From: an uncultured Bacilli bacterium
GTDB taxonomy: Bacteria; Bacillota_I; Bacilli_A; RF39; UBA660
Reading direction: 5' to 3'
Assembly (NCBI GenBank): GCA_934177995.1
Contig: CAKPPW010000015.1
Location: forward strand, 1-34,607
Length of the DNA stretch: 34,607 nucleotides
The notes beneath the pieces are model-generated. The model was not told the DNA's origin. It was given only the letters and a program-made list of their open reading frames with translations, and ran no database searches. Of the stretch, positions 24,384-33,553 are shown in pieces. How positions within the stretch are numbered: position 1 is the stretch's first letter; each line of letters opens with the position of its first letter. The translations under genes were made by a program, and so were the position numbers.

Positions 24384-24644
24384 TTAGTTTTTAATGAGCA
24401 GTAACTCAGTTCCATTTCTAATATCAGTATCTAGCAAAATCTGATTATTATCATATATTTTAGAATTTTTCTTATTTATTAAAATATAATCAGCTTCCTT
24501 ATCTAAATTGTTTCTTGTTAAATCTGATATGGACTTTAACATTAGTTTTTTTAATTTCCAAATCAATTCGTTAACTGGTAAAAACATATCAAAATCTTCA
24601 TCTAATTCTATAAATGATACCTTTACTAAAACTTTATTATTCAT
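24384..24644 (-). CDS. esaB: YukD/EsaB ubiquitin-like T7SS protein
   Basis: An 86-residue protein starting MNNKVLVKVSFIELDEDFDM. It has the beta-grasp layout of YukD/EsaB: two N-terminal strands, the helix PVNELIWKLKKLMLKSISDL, then strands ending in LLDTDIRNGTELLLIKN, where the DTDIRNGTEL-type loop is characteristic. It is a cytosolic accessory factor needed for T7SSb function. ATG 24644 overlaps the end of essC by 8 nt, so the two are coupled; GTG 24653 is an alternative start. Confidence 0.82.
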   Translation of the reverse strand: MNNKVLVKVSFIELDEDFDMFLPVNELIWKLKKLMLKSISDLTRNNLDKEADYILINKKNSKIYDNNQILLDTDIRNGTELLLIKN

Positions 24645-27600
24645 TATTATCACCAGTCTCTTCCTTTGATATAAAGTCTATTAATTTAATCTTAGTAGTC
24701 ATAGACTCTAGAACAAAAAATCCCATATTATTTTTCATATCTCCAAGTAATTCTTTAGAAATAGTTGCAATTTTAAATAAACTATCTGCAACTCCTTTAC
24801 CAATCCAGATACCATCTGTTACAACAAAGTTTTCAGTAAACCAGGAATTATACATTTCTAATTTCAATTTACCAGTATCTTCAACAATTATAATACTTAT
24901 TTTTTCGTATTTCTTAGCATTTTTTAATAATCTATCAAACTTACTTCTATCATTTAGTTTTGCTAAAAATTTATCAACTCCATAGATTAGCACTATTCCT
25001 GAAACTTGCATTTTATTAGAAATATAACTTTCAATCATTTGATTTATTTTATCTAATATCATATCAAACTCATTATTAAAATAGTTCTTATAAATGTTTG
25101 TATCTAAGTTAAGAGTCTTTACTGAATCTATTACTATAAGATTGGTACCAATAACACTATTAAGAATCTCAAGTAAACTTAGTATAAACTTGTAAGTATT
25201 TGCTAATTTATTTGATGATATTACATTACCTATATTAGCAGTAAAGTCGTAAGTTATTACTTCCAAATCATTTTTACTTATTCCGATTGGAATTGAATCT
25301 AATTTTCCAATTTTATCTTTTACATCATCTAATCTAATTATCTTAGGTAAAATAGGTATTCTTTTGGCTTTTTTCTGATTTATTACTTTTTGATTATTAA
25401 TAAACTCTGCTAAATACTCATTTAATTCATTTTCATTTTCTACAATGTTTGCAGTTTGAAACTCATGAATACCATCATTATTTAATAATCCTCTACCCAT
25501 TATATTACGTGGTTCTCTTTTAGTTCTTGTATTAAAGATATAATTATAATCACTTGAATCTTTTAATTCAAAAGAATATATGTTATGGAAGTTTTGAGAT
25601 ATTTTGCTTCCTACAGAATTAGCAGTACCACAGGTAAATATATATATAATTCCATACCTATCACTATCTCTTACTAAATCTGGTAAATCATCATATAGAT
25701 TTTGATTAGTTTCAAAAATAGAATCATAGTTATTAAAAATAACTATATTAATTGGTAATTTATCAGTACTATTTCTAATATATGTAGTATATTCACCACC
25801 ATAATTTATAAATAATTTTTTTCTGTATTGTAATTCATTTCTAATCATCTTTAATAAGTTATTAAATTTTTCATCCTCACCCATAAACACCATATTACCC
25901 ATTTGTGGTAAGTCTTGAAATACTCTTAAAGACTCAGAACCATAGTCAACTATATACATATTTACTTCTTCTGATGTATAATTTTTAAAAGTCGAATAAA
26001 TAATAGCATTTAATAACAATTCTCTTTCTGCTCCATCATTTCCATAAATTAAGGTATTACCATTTTCTAAATAATCATATTTTACAATACCTTGCTCTTG
26101 TTTTTCTGGTGCATCATATTCACCAATTATTGCTACAGGATGATAATCTTGTTTTTGAAGATTATATTTATTCTCTAAATTGTCTATCAATATAACATTT
26201 GGAATATTATCTAACCATAATCTATTTGTTTTAAGATTTTCTTTATTTGCTACATCAATTATTAATTTTATTACTGCTTGTAATTGTTCACCATTTGCTT
26301 CCTTTTTAGAATTAGTTGTAGCCTTTATATTTTTTATAAACTGACCACAATTATTTATAAAATTAATACTTTTATCTTGTTCTTTAACAATTGTATCTGA
26401 TGGATAATATTTTGCCCCACAATAAGCTGATTGACCTAAAGCAAATATCTCATCATACCCAACTTGTAAATAATATCTACCTACTTGTGTAATGTATGCT
26501 GCTTCTGGTCTTTTTAGCATTTCTTTACTATCAGATTCATCTTGAACCTTCAAACAAACTCTAAATTTTGTATTTGACCAAATCTGATCGTTTACAACAC
26601 CACTTGGTTTTTGAGTAGCTAATATTAAATGTACTCCAAGTGAACGTCCAATACGGGCTACACTTATCAAATTATCCATAAATTCTGGTTGTTGACTTTT
26701 AAGTTCAGCAAACTCATCACATATTATAAATAGATGAGGTATTGGTAAATCTAGTTTTCCTTCTTTATAAAAACGTTGATATTTATATATATCTATTGTA
26801 CTTTCTTCTAATTTATCTCTAGCAGCATTAAATAATTTTTGTCTTCTTTTTACTTCACTATCAATACTTACTAAGGTTCTATCCATTTCCGCTTTATCTA
26901 AGTTAGTAATTGTTCCAGCTAAGTGAGGTAATGAAATACCAGTTGCTTTATTTTCAAAAGCTAAAGCTAAACCTCCTCCTTTATAATCTATTAGGATAAA
27001 AGCAACATCTTCTGGTGAATAATTAATACACATTGACAAAACATATGTAATAATAAATTCTGATTTACCACTACCAGTAGTTCCTGCTATTAAACCATGG
27101 GGTCCATGGTATTTCTCGTGAAGATCTAAATACATAACTTCTCCATCCTCACCTATTCCAACCTCGGCTTTTAAACTACTAGTTGTATCATTTGTTTGCC
27201 ATCTATCTAAAATATTTAGCTGTTCTACTTTTCCTACTTGTTCCATCTCTAAAAAAGAAACTGCGTTTGGTAAAGCATATAGACCATCTTCAAATTCTAT
27301 TGGAACATTTGAACAAATTTTAGCAACTTCCATCATATTTATATTGTATATTATTTCTTCTTTAAAGGTTATTTGCTCTTGACTTTCATAAGAATTTTTT
27401 AATATTTGTGCTGTAGTCTGATTTAAAATTATAAAGTTATTACATTTACTAGGTAGTTTACTCATTCTTTGTTCTAAAAGTAATACACTAAATCCAAGAT
27501 TTTCTTTAGTTTCTTCAATATCGTTTAGAAATACACTCTTTTTAATCATATTATAATCATCAGTAATTATTAGATAGTGAGGTTTATAATTATTACCTTG

Positions 27601-29208
27601 ATTATCATCACTATGATTTATTGATATCCTTTTTTTAGTTTCTATAGCAAGATATTCAGAAACTATTTTTGCTTCATTTACATTAGTAGAAAAAAATCTT
27701 ATTGTTTTATCATTTGAAAATGTATGATTTAAATATTTTAAATATTCCCAATGAAGTTTATTATTTTCATTTGTAAATATTACTATCTTTAAATCCTCAT
27801 AACTATAAAATGCTAGTAATTGTAAAATAATGTTATCAATAAAATAGTTGCACTTCTCCTTAGAATATCCCATTATTGCCGTTATTTTATTTTCTGCTAA
27901 TGAATAACCAATGGGAACATTTTCTATGTATTTATAATCAGCTACTAATTTATCTGCTTGTTTTCTTAATTCATCTTCTTCAACAGTAAAACCTTCTTTA
28001 GGATATTCTACTTTTACATCAAGTAACTCTTTTCCGATTCCTATTCTTACAACTAAAAAATCACTTTGATCTATTCTCTTATCCCAAAAGTTCATATCCC
28101 TTGTTTGAATAATTCTTGCACAATCATAAACTGTTATTAGATTCTCAAATAATATTTCTTTCTGTAATCTTGCTTCTTCTTGTAACTCTTTTCCTTTTTC
28201 ATCCAAATATTTACTATACTTTTCTATCAATTCTCTTCGTTTAGCTTTTTTATAATACTTATTATATATATTTGTTACCAAAGGCCATACAAGCATAGCT
28301 ACTAGCATGGCACTACTGCTTACTACTGTGGCCCATGATTCTTCCCAAGTTGTAGTATTATTATTTATTTTTATAAGTACATCAGTAAGCATAACTCCAG
28401 AGGTTATTCCCATAGTTAACATAGGACCAATAGTTAAAATCAGTGGTAATTCATTATTTTCTGATTTACTTGGAGGAGGACTTAATTTTATTTCTTTAGT
28501 CTTAATAATTCTTCTTATTCTTGGTGACTTGGAAAAGTATGAATTTTCTGTGTATAATTCTCTGTCTTTAATTTCTCGAAGCTGAATTTTTTCACTGGCT
28601 GGAAATAAATATTTACTTATTCTTGCTAATGAATCATTTATTTGTAAATTTTCAGATATATTAGAGATAAGAAAGAAGTCTCTCATAAATATGATCATTA
28701 GACCAGCAATATTTATCTTATCACCGACACTTATTGGTTGTTTACCTCTTATAACTATATTGTTTAAATATACAAACCCTACTGCATTTTCAATGTCAAT
28801 AGACAATACATCATCGATATAGCATATTTTAGCAGCTATTCCCTTTATTAGGCCATTATTATAAATGATATTTGAATCAGAAGTGGTACCAATTACCAAA
28901 TTTATATCTTTATTGTAAGAATATTTTAGAAAATCATTATTTTTAATATTGGTAGTATAAATCAAATATACCATGTCATTATTTTTTAAAACATAGTATG
29001 TATTGTCTTTTAATTCAGTACTTTCTACATAAAAACTACCATTAATAATTTTAGAATCCCTAGTTGAGTATATTGTCCATTTATTATCACGTGCTTCAAT
29101 ATTTATTAATTTATTGTCACCTATATTATAAAAACTATAACTTCCTTCTATTATATCAGGAAGTAAATATGACTTAATTTTATCAGTTAAAAATAAATAT
29201 ATCTTCAT
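24637..29208 (-). CDS. essC: EssC/YukB type VII secretion ATPase
   Basis: A 1523-residue membrane motor, about the usual EssC length. Two N-terminal FHA-like beta domains cover about residues 1-185. Two transmembrane helices lie near 252-275 and 290-312, followed by a coiled coil. The first FtsK/SpoIIIE ATPase domain is intact: Walker A GTTGSGKS at about 707-714 and Walker B LFIICDEFAELK near 826-837. The second domain has a degenerate P-loop (YGNDGAERE near 1053-1061), and the third (IGNVISSNKLANTY near 1330) lacks one, as known for EssC. AGAGGTG precedes the ATG. EsaB overlaps its 3' end. EsaA, EssA and EssB are not nearby: upstream lies an unrelated FIST-aldehyde dehydrogenase operon. Confidence 0.93.
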   Translation of the reverse strand: MKIYLFLTDKIKSYLLPDIIEGSYSFYNIGDNKLINIEARDNKWTIYSTRDSKIINGSFYVESTELKDNTYYVLKNNDMVYLIYTTNIKNNDFLKYSYNKDINLVIGTTSDSNIIYNNGLIKGIAAKICYIDDVLSIDIENAVGFVYLNNIVIRGKQPISVGDKINIAGLMIIFMRDFFLISNISENLQINDSLARISKYLFPASEKIQLREIKDRELYTENSYFSKSPRIRRIIKTKEIKLSPPPSKSENNELPLILTIGPMLTMGITSGVMLTDVLIKINNNTTTWEESWATVVSSSAMLVAMLVWPLVTNIYNKYYKKAKRRELIEKYSKYLDEKGKELQEEARLQKEILFENLITVYDCARIIQTRDMNFWDKRIDQSDFLVVRIGIGKELLDVKVEYPKEGFTVEEDELRKQADKLVADYKYIENVPIGYSLAENKITAIMGYSKEKCNYFIDNIILQLLAFYSYEDLKIVIFTNENNKLHWEYLKYLNHTFSNDKTIRFFSTNVNEAKIVSEYLAIETKKRISINHSDDNQGNNYKPHYLIITDDYNMIKKSVFLNDIEETKENLGFSVLLLEQRMSKLPSKCNNFIILNQTTAQILKNSYESQEQITFKEEIIYNINMMEVAKICSNVPIEFEDGLYALPNAVSFLEMEQVGKVEQLNILDRWQTNDTTSSLKAEVGIGEDGEVMYLDLHEKYHGPHGLIAGTTGSGKSEFIITYVLSMCINYSPEDVAFILIDYKGGGLALAFENKATGISLPHLAGTITNLDKAEMDRTLVSIDSEVKRRQKLFNAARDKLEESTIDIYKYQRFYKEGKLDLPIPHLFIICDEFAELKSQQPEFMDNLISVARIGRSLGVHLILATQKPSGVVNDQIWSNTKFRVCLKVQDESDSKEMLKRPEAAYITQVGRYYLQVGYDEIFALGQSAYCGAKYYPSDTIVKEQDKSINFINNCGQFIKNIKATTNSKKEANGEQLQAVIKLIIDVANKENLKTNRLWLDNIPNVILIDNLENKYNLQKQDYHPVAIIGEYDAPEKQEQGIVKYDYLENGNTLIYGNDGAERELLLNAIIYSTFKNYTSEEVNMYIVDYGSESLRVFQDLPQMGNMVFMGEDEKFNNLLKMIRNELQYRKKLFINYGGEYTTYIRNSTDKLPINIVIFNNYDSIFETNQNLYDDLPDLVRDSDRYGIIYIFTCGTANSVGSKISQNFHNIYSFELKDSSDYNYIFNTRTKREPRNIMGRGLLNNDGIHEFQTANIVENENELNEYLAEFINNQKVINQKKAKRIPILPKIIRLDDVKDKIGKLDSIPIGISKNDLEVITYDFTANIGNVISSNKLANTYKFILSLLEILNSVIGTNLIVIDSVKTLNLDTNIYKNYFNNEFDMILDKINQMIESYISNKMQVSGIVLIYGVDKFLAKLNDRSKFDRLLKNAKKYEKISIIIVEDTGKLKLEMYNSWFTENFVVTDGIWIGKGVADSLFKIATISKELLGDMKNNMGFFVLESMTTKIKLIDFISKEETGDNNE

Positions 29209-29233
29209 ATAACACCTCTATCTTATATAGTAT

Positions 29234-29242
29234 ATTGTAACA
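29234..29242 (-). promoter_or_regulatory. Extended -10 promoter for essC
   Basis: TGTTACAAT on the minus strand (29242-29234) is an extended -10 about 25 nt before the essC start. The -35 region is A/T-rich and not clearly conserved. Confidence 0.45.
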
Positions 29243-29276
29243 TAGTTTTCAATAAAATAAATAAATAATTTGTGTG

Positions 29277-29303
29277 ACAACAAAAGGAATCAATTTTGAT
29301 TCC
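29277..29303 (-). terminator. Terminator after the aldehyde dehydrogenase gene
   Basis: GGAATC and GATTCC (29286-29303, up to 8 bp with a closing AA) followed on the minus strand by TTTTGTTGT. It lies 20 nt after the dehydrogenase stop. Confidence 0.65.
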
Positions 29304-29323
29304 CCTTTATTCTAATTTTTGTT

Positions 29324-30760
29324 TTAATCTAAAATATTTTTAAGAACGATAGTCTTTGTACGACTCATTTCTTTTAGAGTAGTTGAAACTCCTTCATTAC
29401 CAATTCCAGAATGTTTCCAACCACCAAATGGCATCTCAATAGCACGATAGAAACTTGCACCATTGATTACTGCTCCACCTACTTCCATTTCCATAGCAGC
29501 TTTGAAAGCAGTTTTCATATCACTAGTCATAATGTTTCCACATAAACCAAATTTACTTTGATTAGCTATTTCTAGAGCTTCATCTAAAGTATCAAAAGTA
29601 CAAACGGGAATAACTGGTGCAAAGATTTCCATATCCTTCATTACATCCATATCTTTTGTTACATTATCTAGAATTGTTGGTTCAAAGAAAGCTCCGTTTC
29701 TTCTACCACCGTAGACTAAAGTAGCTCCTTGATCAAGTGTTTTTCTTACTTGTTCTTCGGCATTTATTGCTGCTTTTTCATTGATTAGACAACCAATATC
29801 AGCATCTTCTTGTTGAGGCATAGCCACTTTTAAAGATTGTAATGTTTCTACTGCTCTTTTAATAAATTCATCTTTAATACCTTTTTGTACTAAGAATCTT
29901 TTACTAGCACAACAAACTTGTCCAGTATTATAAAGACGTCCCCAAACTAATTCTTTCATAGTTAAGTCCATATCAGCATCATCCATTACGATGAAAGCAT
30001 CATTTCCACCAAGTTCTAGCATAACATGAGTGATATTAGCAGCAGCATTAGCCATTACTTCAGCTCCTACTTCTGTACTTCCTGTTACACTGATTAAAGC
30101 TACTTGTGGATGTTTTGCTAGAGCATTACCTGTTACAGAACCACGTCCTGATATACAGTTAATAACACCATCTGGAACTCCAGCATCTTTTAATAATTCA
30201 CAATATCTATGTAGAGTTAGTGGATTATCAGTAGATGGTTTTACAATTACACTATTTCCCATTATTAAAGCACTAGGTACTTTTTGACCAAATAAGTCAC
30301 ATGGAAAGTTAAATGGAATTATACAAGCTACTACTCCTAATGGTTGTTGAACTGTTATTTGCATAGTTTTTTCTTGACCAACTTCACTACCTGCTGGAAT
30401 AACATTTCCATAATCATGTTTTGCTTTTTCAACATATCCATGAATGAAATGCTTTGTATTACTAATTTCAGCTCTTGCTTCTTTAATTGGTTTACCTGTT
30501 TCTTTAGATAATAATTGAGCAAGTTCTTCATGATTAGCTTCTACTAAATCAGCAAATTTATAAAGAATGTCTCCTCTTTCATGAAGGGGCATTTTAGCCC
30601 AAGCTTTTTGAGCTTTAGCAGCTTCTTTTACACAAAGGTCTACATCTTCTTCAGTTGCTAGTGGTACAGTATCAATTAATTCATTAGTAGCTGGATTAAT
30701 TACATCTGCTTTTTCTCCATTACTAGCATCTACAAATTTTCCTCCAATTAAATTTTTCAT
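29324..30760 (-). CDS. NAD(P)-dependent aldehyde dehydrogenase
   Basis: A 478-residue ALDH-superfamily enzyme that oxidises an aldehyde to a carboxylate. Visible features: the PFNFP substrate/cofactor segment with Asn151, the Rossmann motif GSTEVG (227-232), the general base Glu249 in LELGGND, and the nucleophile Cys283 in NTGQVCCASKR. The C-terminal EMPFGGWKHSGIGNEG is the usual oligomerisation and closing motif. ATG 30760 has AGGAGGA 3-4 nt upstream; the longer frame would overlap the FIST gene and is rejected. The sequence is closest in feel to the succinate-semialdehyde, lactaldehyde or GAPN groups, but the substrate cannot be decided. It forms a tight operon with the FIST gene, 8 nt apart. 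Confidence 0.92.
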   Translation of the reverse strand: MKNLIGGKFVDASNGEKADVINPATNELIDTVPLATEEDVDLCVKEAAKAQKAWAKMPLHERGDILYKFADLVEANHEELAQLLSKETGKPIKEARAEISNTKHFIHGYVEKAKHDYGNVIPAGSEVGQEKTMQITVQQPLGVVACIIPFNFPCDLFGQKVPSALIMGNSVIVKPSTDNPLTLHRYCELLKDAGVPDGVINCISGRGSVTGNALAKHPQVALISVTGSTEVGAEVMANAAANITHVMLELGGNDAFIVMDDADMDLTMKELVWGRLYNTGQVCCASKRFLVQKGIKDEFIKRAVETLQSLKVAMPQQEDADIGCLINEKAAINAEEQVRKTLDQGATLVYGGRRNGAFFEPTILDNVTKDMDVMKDMEIFAPVIPVCTFDTLDEALEIANQSKFGLCGNIMTSDMKTAFKAAMEMEVGGAVINGASFYRAIEMPFGGWKHSGIGNEGVSTTLKEMSRTKTIVLKNILD

Positions 30761-30768
30761 TTGTCCTC

Positions 30769-31956
30769 CTATTCTTTTCCAAATCCTGTGAATGATAACA
30801 TTAGTCCACCACACATGTTGCATGAATGTTCATCATATCCATATTCACCGAAAGTAAAGATTGTAATAAATGGAACGCCATGTGCTTCTTCTACTAGTTT
30901 ATCATATACTTCATTTATTCTATTACCAATTCCTAATTTTCTTCCTCCACAGTGTACTAATACATATCCTGCTGGATCTGTTGATAATTGGCTCTTTAAA
31001 TCTTTTAATGTTGCTTTTGTAGAATCAATTAATTCATCTACTGTTGCTTCTAATTGAATAATAGCTGTTTTTTCTACTACTTTATTTCCTAAGTTAATAG
31101 TATCATCATTTGGAGTCTTAGTTCCTTGATCATCACCAAACATTGGATGACGTACAACAGTTAAGTTTCCTAGTGGATCTTTTACTCCTAATGGTTTAGT
31201 AATTGATGCTACTAATAAGTTTTGACCATGTAGTTTATCTACAGTTGTACCAGTCCATTCAGCATATTTCTTAAGAGCAGAAACTCCATCAATTTTAACT
31301 AATGTACGGTTATTTTTAACTTCTGTAATTAATCCAACATTATCAGATTCACGATATGCTCCTGTATAAGATGTTGCTATTTCACAATCTGTATAGAAGA
31401 ATACTACAGCTACACCATCAGAAAATACTTTATCATTACAATAAATTTTCCAATTTCCTTCTACTGTATCATCAGCTGCACTTCCTCCAAACATTGGAAC
31501 ACGTCCAATAATATCTTGAATACCCATTAAGTAATCTTCTTCTTCTTTTGGACTTGCTACCATATAGAAATAATCTGGTGAATAAGTTGCTCCAGCATTT
31601 AACACTGCTTCTCTTGCTACTTTTCTTCCGATTTCTCTAGCATTTTTTCCAGCTTCATGGCAAGCAACTCCAACTGATAAGTTTTTATCATCAAAACTCA
31701 TCATTGCAGCAAAACCATCTTCACTAGCAATTATTCCATCATTAGTCATAACCATTCCACTTGATGTACAACCAACTACTGGAACTCCTCTCATTGTAGA
31801 ACGAACTCCTTTTACTACTTCTTCTACATCATCTTGACATGAAGTATAAAGTAATCCTAGTTTTGGTTTCATTCCCAGTTTTGCATTTTTAGCAGTTTCT
31901 ACACCTTTAGTAAAACTGTCTTTTTGAGTACTATACCCTACTTTTGTTTTCAACAT
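30769..31956 (-). CDS. FIST N/C domain sensory protein
   Basis: A 395-residue soluble protein with a FIST N domain (about 15-200: LGLLYTSCQDDVEEVVKGVR, VPVVGCTSSG, GRVPMFGGSAADD) and a FIST C domain (about 215-385: TLVKIDGVSALKKYAEWTGT, LHGQNLLVASITKP, GVPFITIFTFGEYGY). FIST domains are predicted small-ligand sensors, often for amino-acid-like molecules, usually linked to signalling domains; here the domain stands alone. The C-terminal CNMCGG has two cysteines that could bind metal or a ligand. ATG 31956 is preferred because AAGGAGAG lies 6 nt upstream; the longer frame starts before it. Co-transcription with an aldehyde dehydrogenase hints that it senses that enzyme's substrate or product. 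Confidence 0.88.
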   Translation of the reverse strand: MLKTKVGYSTQKDSFTKGVETAKNAKLGMKPKLGLLYTSCQDDVEEVVKGVRSTMRGVPVVGCTSSGMVMTNDGIIASEDGFAAMMSFDDKNLSVGVACHEAGKNAREIGRKVAREAVLNAGATYSPDYFYMVASPKEEEDYLMGIQDIIGRVPMFGGSAADDTVEGNWKIYCNDKVFSDGVAVVFFYTDCEIATSYTGAYRESDNVGLITEVKNNRTLVKIDGVSALKKYAEWTGTTVDKLHGQNLLVASITKPLGVKDPLGNLTVVRHPMFGDDQGTKTPNDDTINLGNKVVEKTAIIQLEATVDELIDSTKATLKDLKSQLSTDPAGYVLVHCGGRKLGIGNRINEVYDKLVEEAHGVPFITIFTFGEYGYDEHSCNMCGGLMLSFTGFGKE

Positions 31957-32011
31957 AAACTTCTCTCCTTCTATTCTTTTCCTCATATCAAGTATGAGTT
32001 GTTGAATTTTT

Positions 32012-32036
32012 GATTAATAATTACTACTTATTAATC
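32012..32036. promoter_or_regulatory. Perfect 9-bp dyad in the FIST operon leader
   Basis: GATTAATAA and TTATTAATC flank a 7-nt spacer. It lies about 15-40 nt downstream of the predicted transcription start, a good place for a repressor to block elongation. Confidence 0.5.
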
Positions 32037-32054
32037 TACTCTTCCCTATTATTG

Positions 32055-32063
32055 ATTATAGCA
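32055..32063 (-). promoter_or_regulatory. Extended -10 promoter of the FIST-aldehyde dehydrogenase operon
   Basis: TGCTATAAT on the minus strand: a consensus -10 with extended TG. No clear -35 is seen in the T-rich upstream stretch. Confidence 0.6.
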
Positions 32064-32092
32064 CAGTTTTGAAAAAAAGAAATGTTTTCCAC

Positions 32093-32115
32093 AAAAAAAA
32101 CATATTTTAAATATG
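32093..32115 (-). terminator. Terminator after tsaD
   Basis: On the minus strand CATATTT and AAATATG arms form an AT stem followed by eight T (32100-32093), a few nucleotides after the tsaD stop. Confidence 0.75.
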
Positions 32116-32120
32116 CTTCT

Positions 32121-33122
32121 TTACAAATTGACACTAGAAATAGCATTTAAATTATAATCTGCTCTTACTCCTTTTTTATAAAGATAATAACCAGCGGCTG
32201 CTATCATGGCGGCATTATCTGTACAAAAACTAAGAGGTGGTATTGAGTAGTTTATGTTTAATTCCTTTGCTAGTTTATCTATTTCTTCTCTTAATTGTTG
32301 ATTAGCAGCTACTCCACCAGCTACTATTAGATTATTAATGTTTTCATTTACTAATGCTTTTTTTGTTTTATTTACAATACTACCTACGGCTACTGTTTGG
32401 AAAGAACATGCTAAATCTGCTTGATTTATTTCTCTATTATTTTGTTTTTCTTTATGAGCTAGGTTAATAACGGCACTTTTTAGGCCACTGAATGAGAAAT
32501 TATAACTATCATCGTTTAAAGGCATTGGTAATTGATAAGTATTTTTACCAGTATGTGCTAACTTATCAAGTTTAGGACCTCCTGGATATGGCAAACCAAT
32601 TACTCTAGCTACTTTGTCATAGCACTCGCCTATCGCATCGTCTAGTGTACCACCTAATTTTTCAAAGCTTAAGTGTTCATTCATTTTTATTAGTTCTGTA
32701 TGGCCACCACTTACGACTAAGGCTATTAAAGGAAATTTAAACTCTTCTACTAGGCTATTAGCATAGATGTGTCCTGCTATATGGTGAACAGGTATTAATG
32801 GTTTATTATAAACAAAACTTAATGTTTTGGCTGCTTCTAAGCCTACTAATAAACTGCCGATTAGTCCTGGTCCATAAGTAACTGCTATAGCGTCAACATC
32901 TTCTATTTTCATTTTTGCTTTTTGAAGACAATCTTCTATTACGAAGGTTATGTTTTTTACGTGCTCTCGACTTGCTATTTCCGGTACTACTCCGCCAAAG
33001 TTTTCATGAATAGAAATCTGGGTTGAAGTTGAAGTTGCTATTTCTTCTCTTCCGTTTTTTACAATAGAACAACTAGTTTCATCACAACTGCTTTCTATTC
33101 CTAATATATAAATATCTTTCAT
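32121..33122 (-). CDS. tsaD: tRNA N6-threonylcarbamoyladenosine transferase TsaD
   Basis: A 333-residue Kae1/Qri7-type protein, normal length. The metal-binding histidines are His114 and His118 in PVHHIAGHIY. The ASKHA nucleotide fold shows GIESSCDETS at the N-terminus, VSGGHTEL, GGPKLDKLAH, FSFSGLKSAV and CTDNAAMIAA with a conserved Asp. With TsaB and TsaE it transfers the threonylcarbamoyl group to A37 of ANN-decoding tRNAs in the cytoplasm. It is the last gene of the operon, 17 nt after rimI. Confidence 0.97.
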   Translation of the reverse strand: MKDIYILGIESSCDETSCSIVKNGREEIATSTSTQISIHENFGGVVPEIASREHVKNITFVIEDCLQKAKMKIEDVDAIAVTYGPGLIGSLLVGLEAAKTLSFVYNKPLIPVHHIAGHIYANSLVEEFKFPLIALVVSGGHTELIKMNEHLSFEKLGGTLDDAIGECYDKVARVIGLPYPGGPKLDKLAHTGKNTYQLPMPLNDDSYNFSFSGLKSAVINLAHKEKQNNREINQADLACSFQTVAVGSIVNKTKKALVNENINNLIVAGGVAANQQLREEIDKLAKELNINYSIPPLSFCTDNAAMIAAAGYYLYKKGVRADYNLNAISSVNL

Positions 33123-33139
33123 TTTTTACACTTCCAAAT

Positions 33140-33553
33140 CTAATTCTTTTTGTCTAATATTAACTCCATCAATATGGCATCTATTCCATTATAATATCCT
33201 TTTCTTTTTGCTACTTCCACAAAATTATATTTATGATATAAGTTTATAGCTTTATAATTATTTTCTTTTACTTCTAAGGTGATATTACTAAGTTGTTTTT
33301 CTCTAGCTATATTTATTAAATATTCCATTAAAGATGATGCTATATGTTTTTGTTGATACTTCGTTAAAACTTCAATTTGATTAATTTCTATTCTATCATA
33401 TATTTCACTATAAAGTAAGAAACCTTTTATTAAGTTATCATCTTCAAAGGTCAATATTTTTAGAAATGGATCTGTGGAAAACTCTTTTTCTGAAAGTTTA
33501 TAAATAAAGTTATCCACAGATTTCTGTGGATAACTATTATATTCTTTTATCAT
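33140..33553 (-). CDS. rimI: RimI-like GNAT N-acetyltransferase
   Basis: A 137-residue GNAT-fold protein located between tsaB and tsaD, the common place for RimI, which acetylates the N-terminal alanine of ribosomal protein S18 in E. coli. The middle (IEINQIEVLTKYQQKHIASS) holds the acetyl-CoA pyrophosphate loop, followed by LEVKENNYKAINLYHKYNF, the usual NxxAxxLYxKxGF helix. The loop reads QQKHIA, with His where the Gly of R/QxxGxG/A is expected. That substitution could weaken CoA binding. The ATG overlaps the tsaB stop as ATGA. Specificity may differ from S18. Confidence 0.85.
   Translation of the reverse strand: MIKEYNSYPQKSVDNFIYKLSEKEFSTDPFLKILTFEDDNLIKGFLLYSEIYDRIEINQIEVLTKYQQKHIASSLMEYLINIAREKQLSNITLEVKENNYKAINLYHKYNFVEVAKRKGYYNGIDAILMELILDKKN

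Noticed and set aside
24614..24985. Plus-strand hydrophobic frame over the essC 3' end, and a similar one at 28307-28585
   Set aside because: They are antisense shadows of essC; there is no ribosome-binding site.
29324..30823. Longer aldehyde dehydrogenase starting at 30823
   Set aside because: The extra 21 residues (MQHVWWTNVIIHR...) are an out-of-frame reading of the FIST gene end. AGGAGGA fixes the start at 30760.
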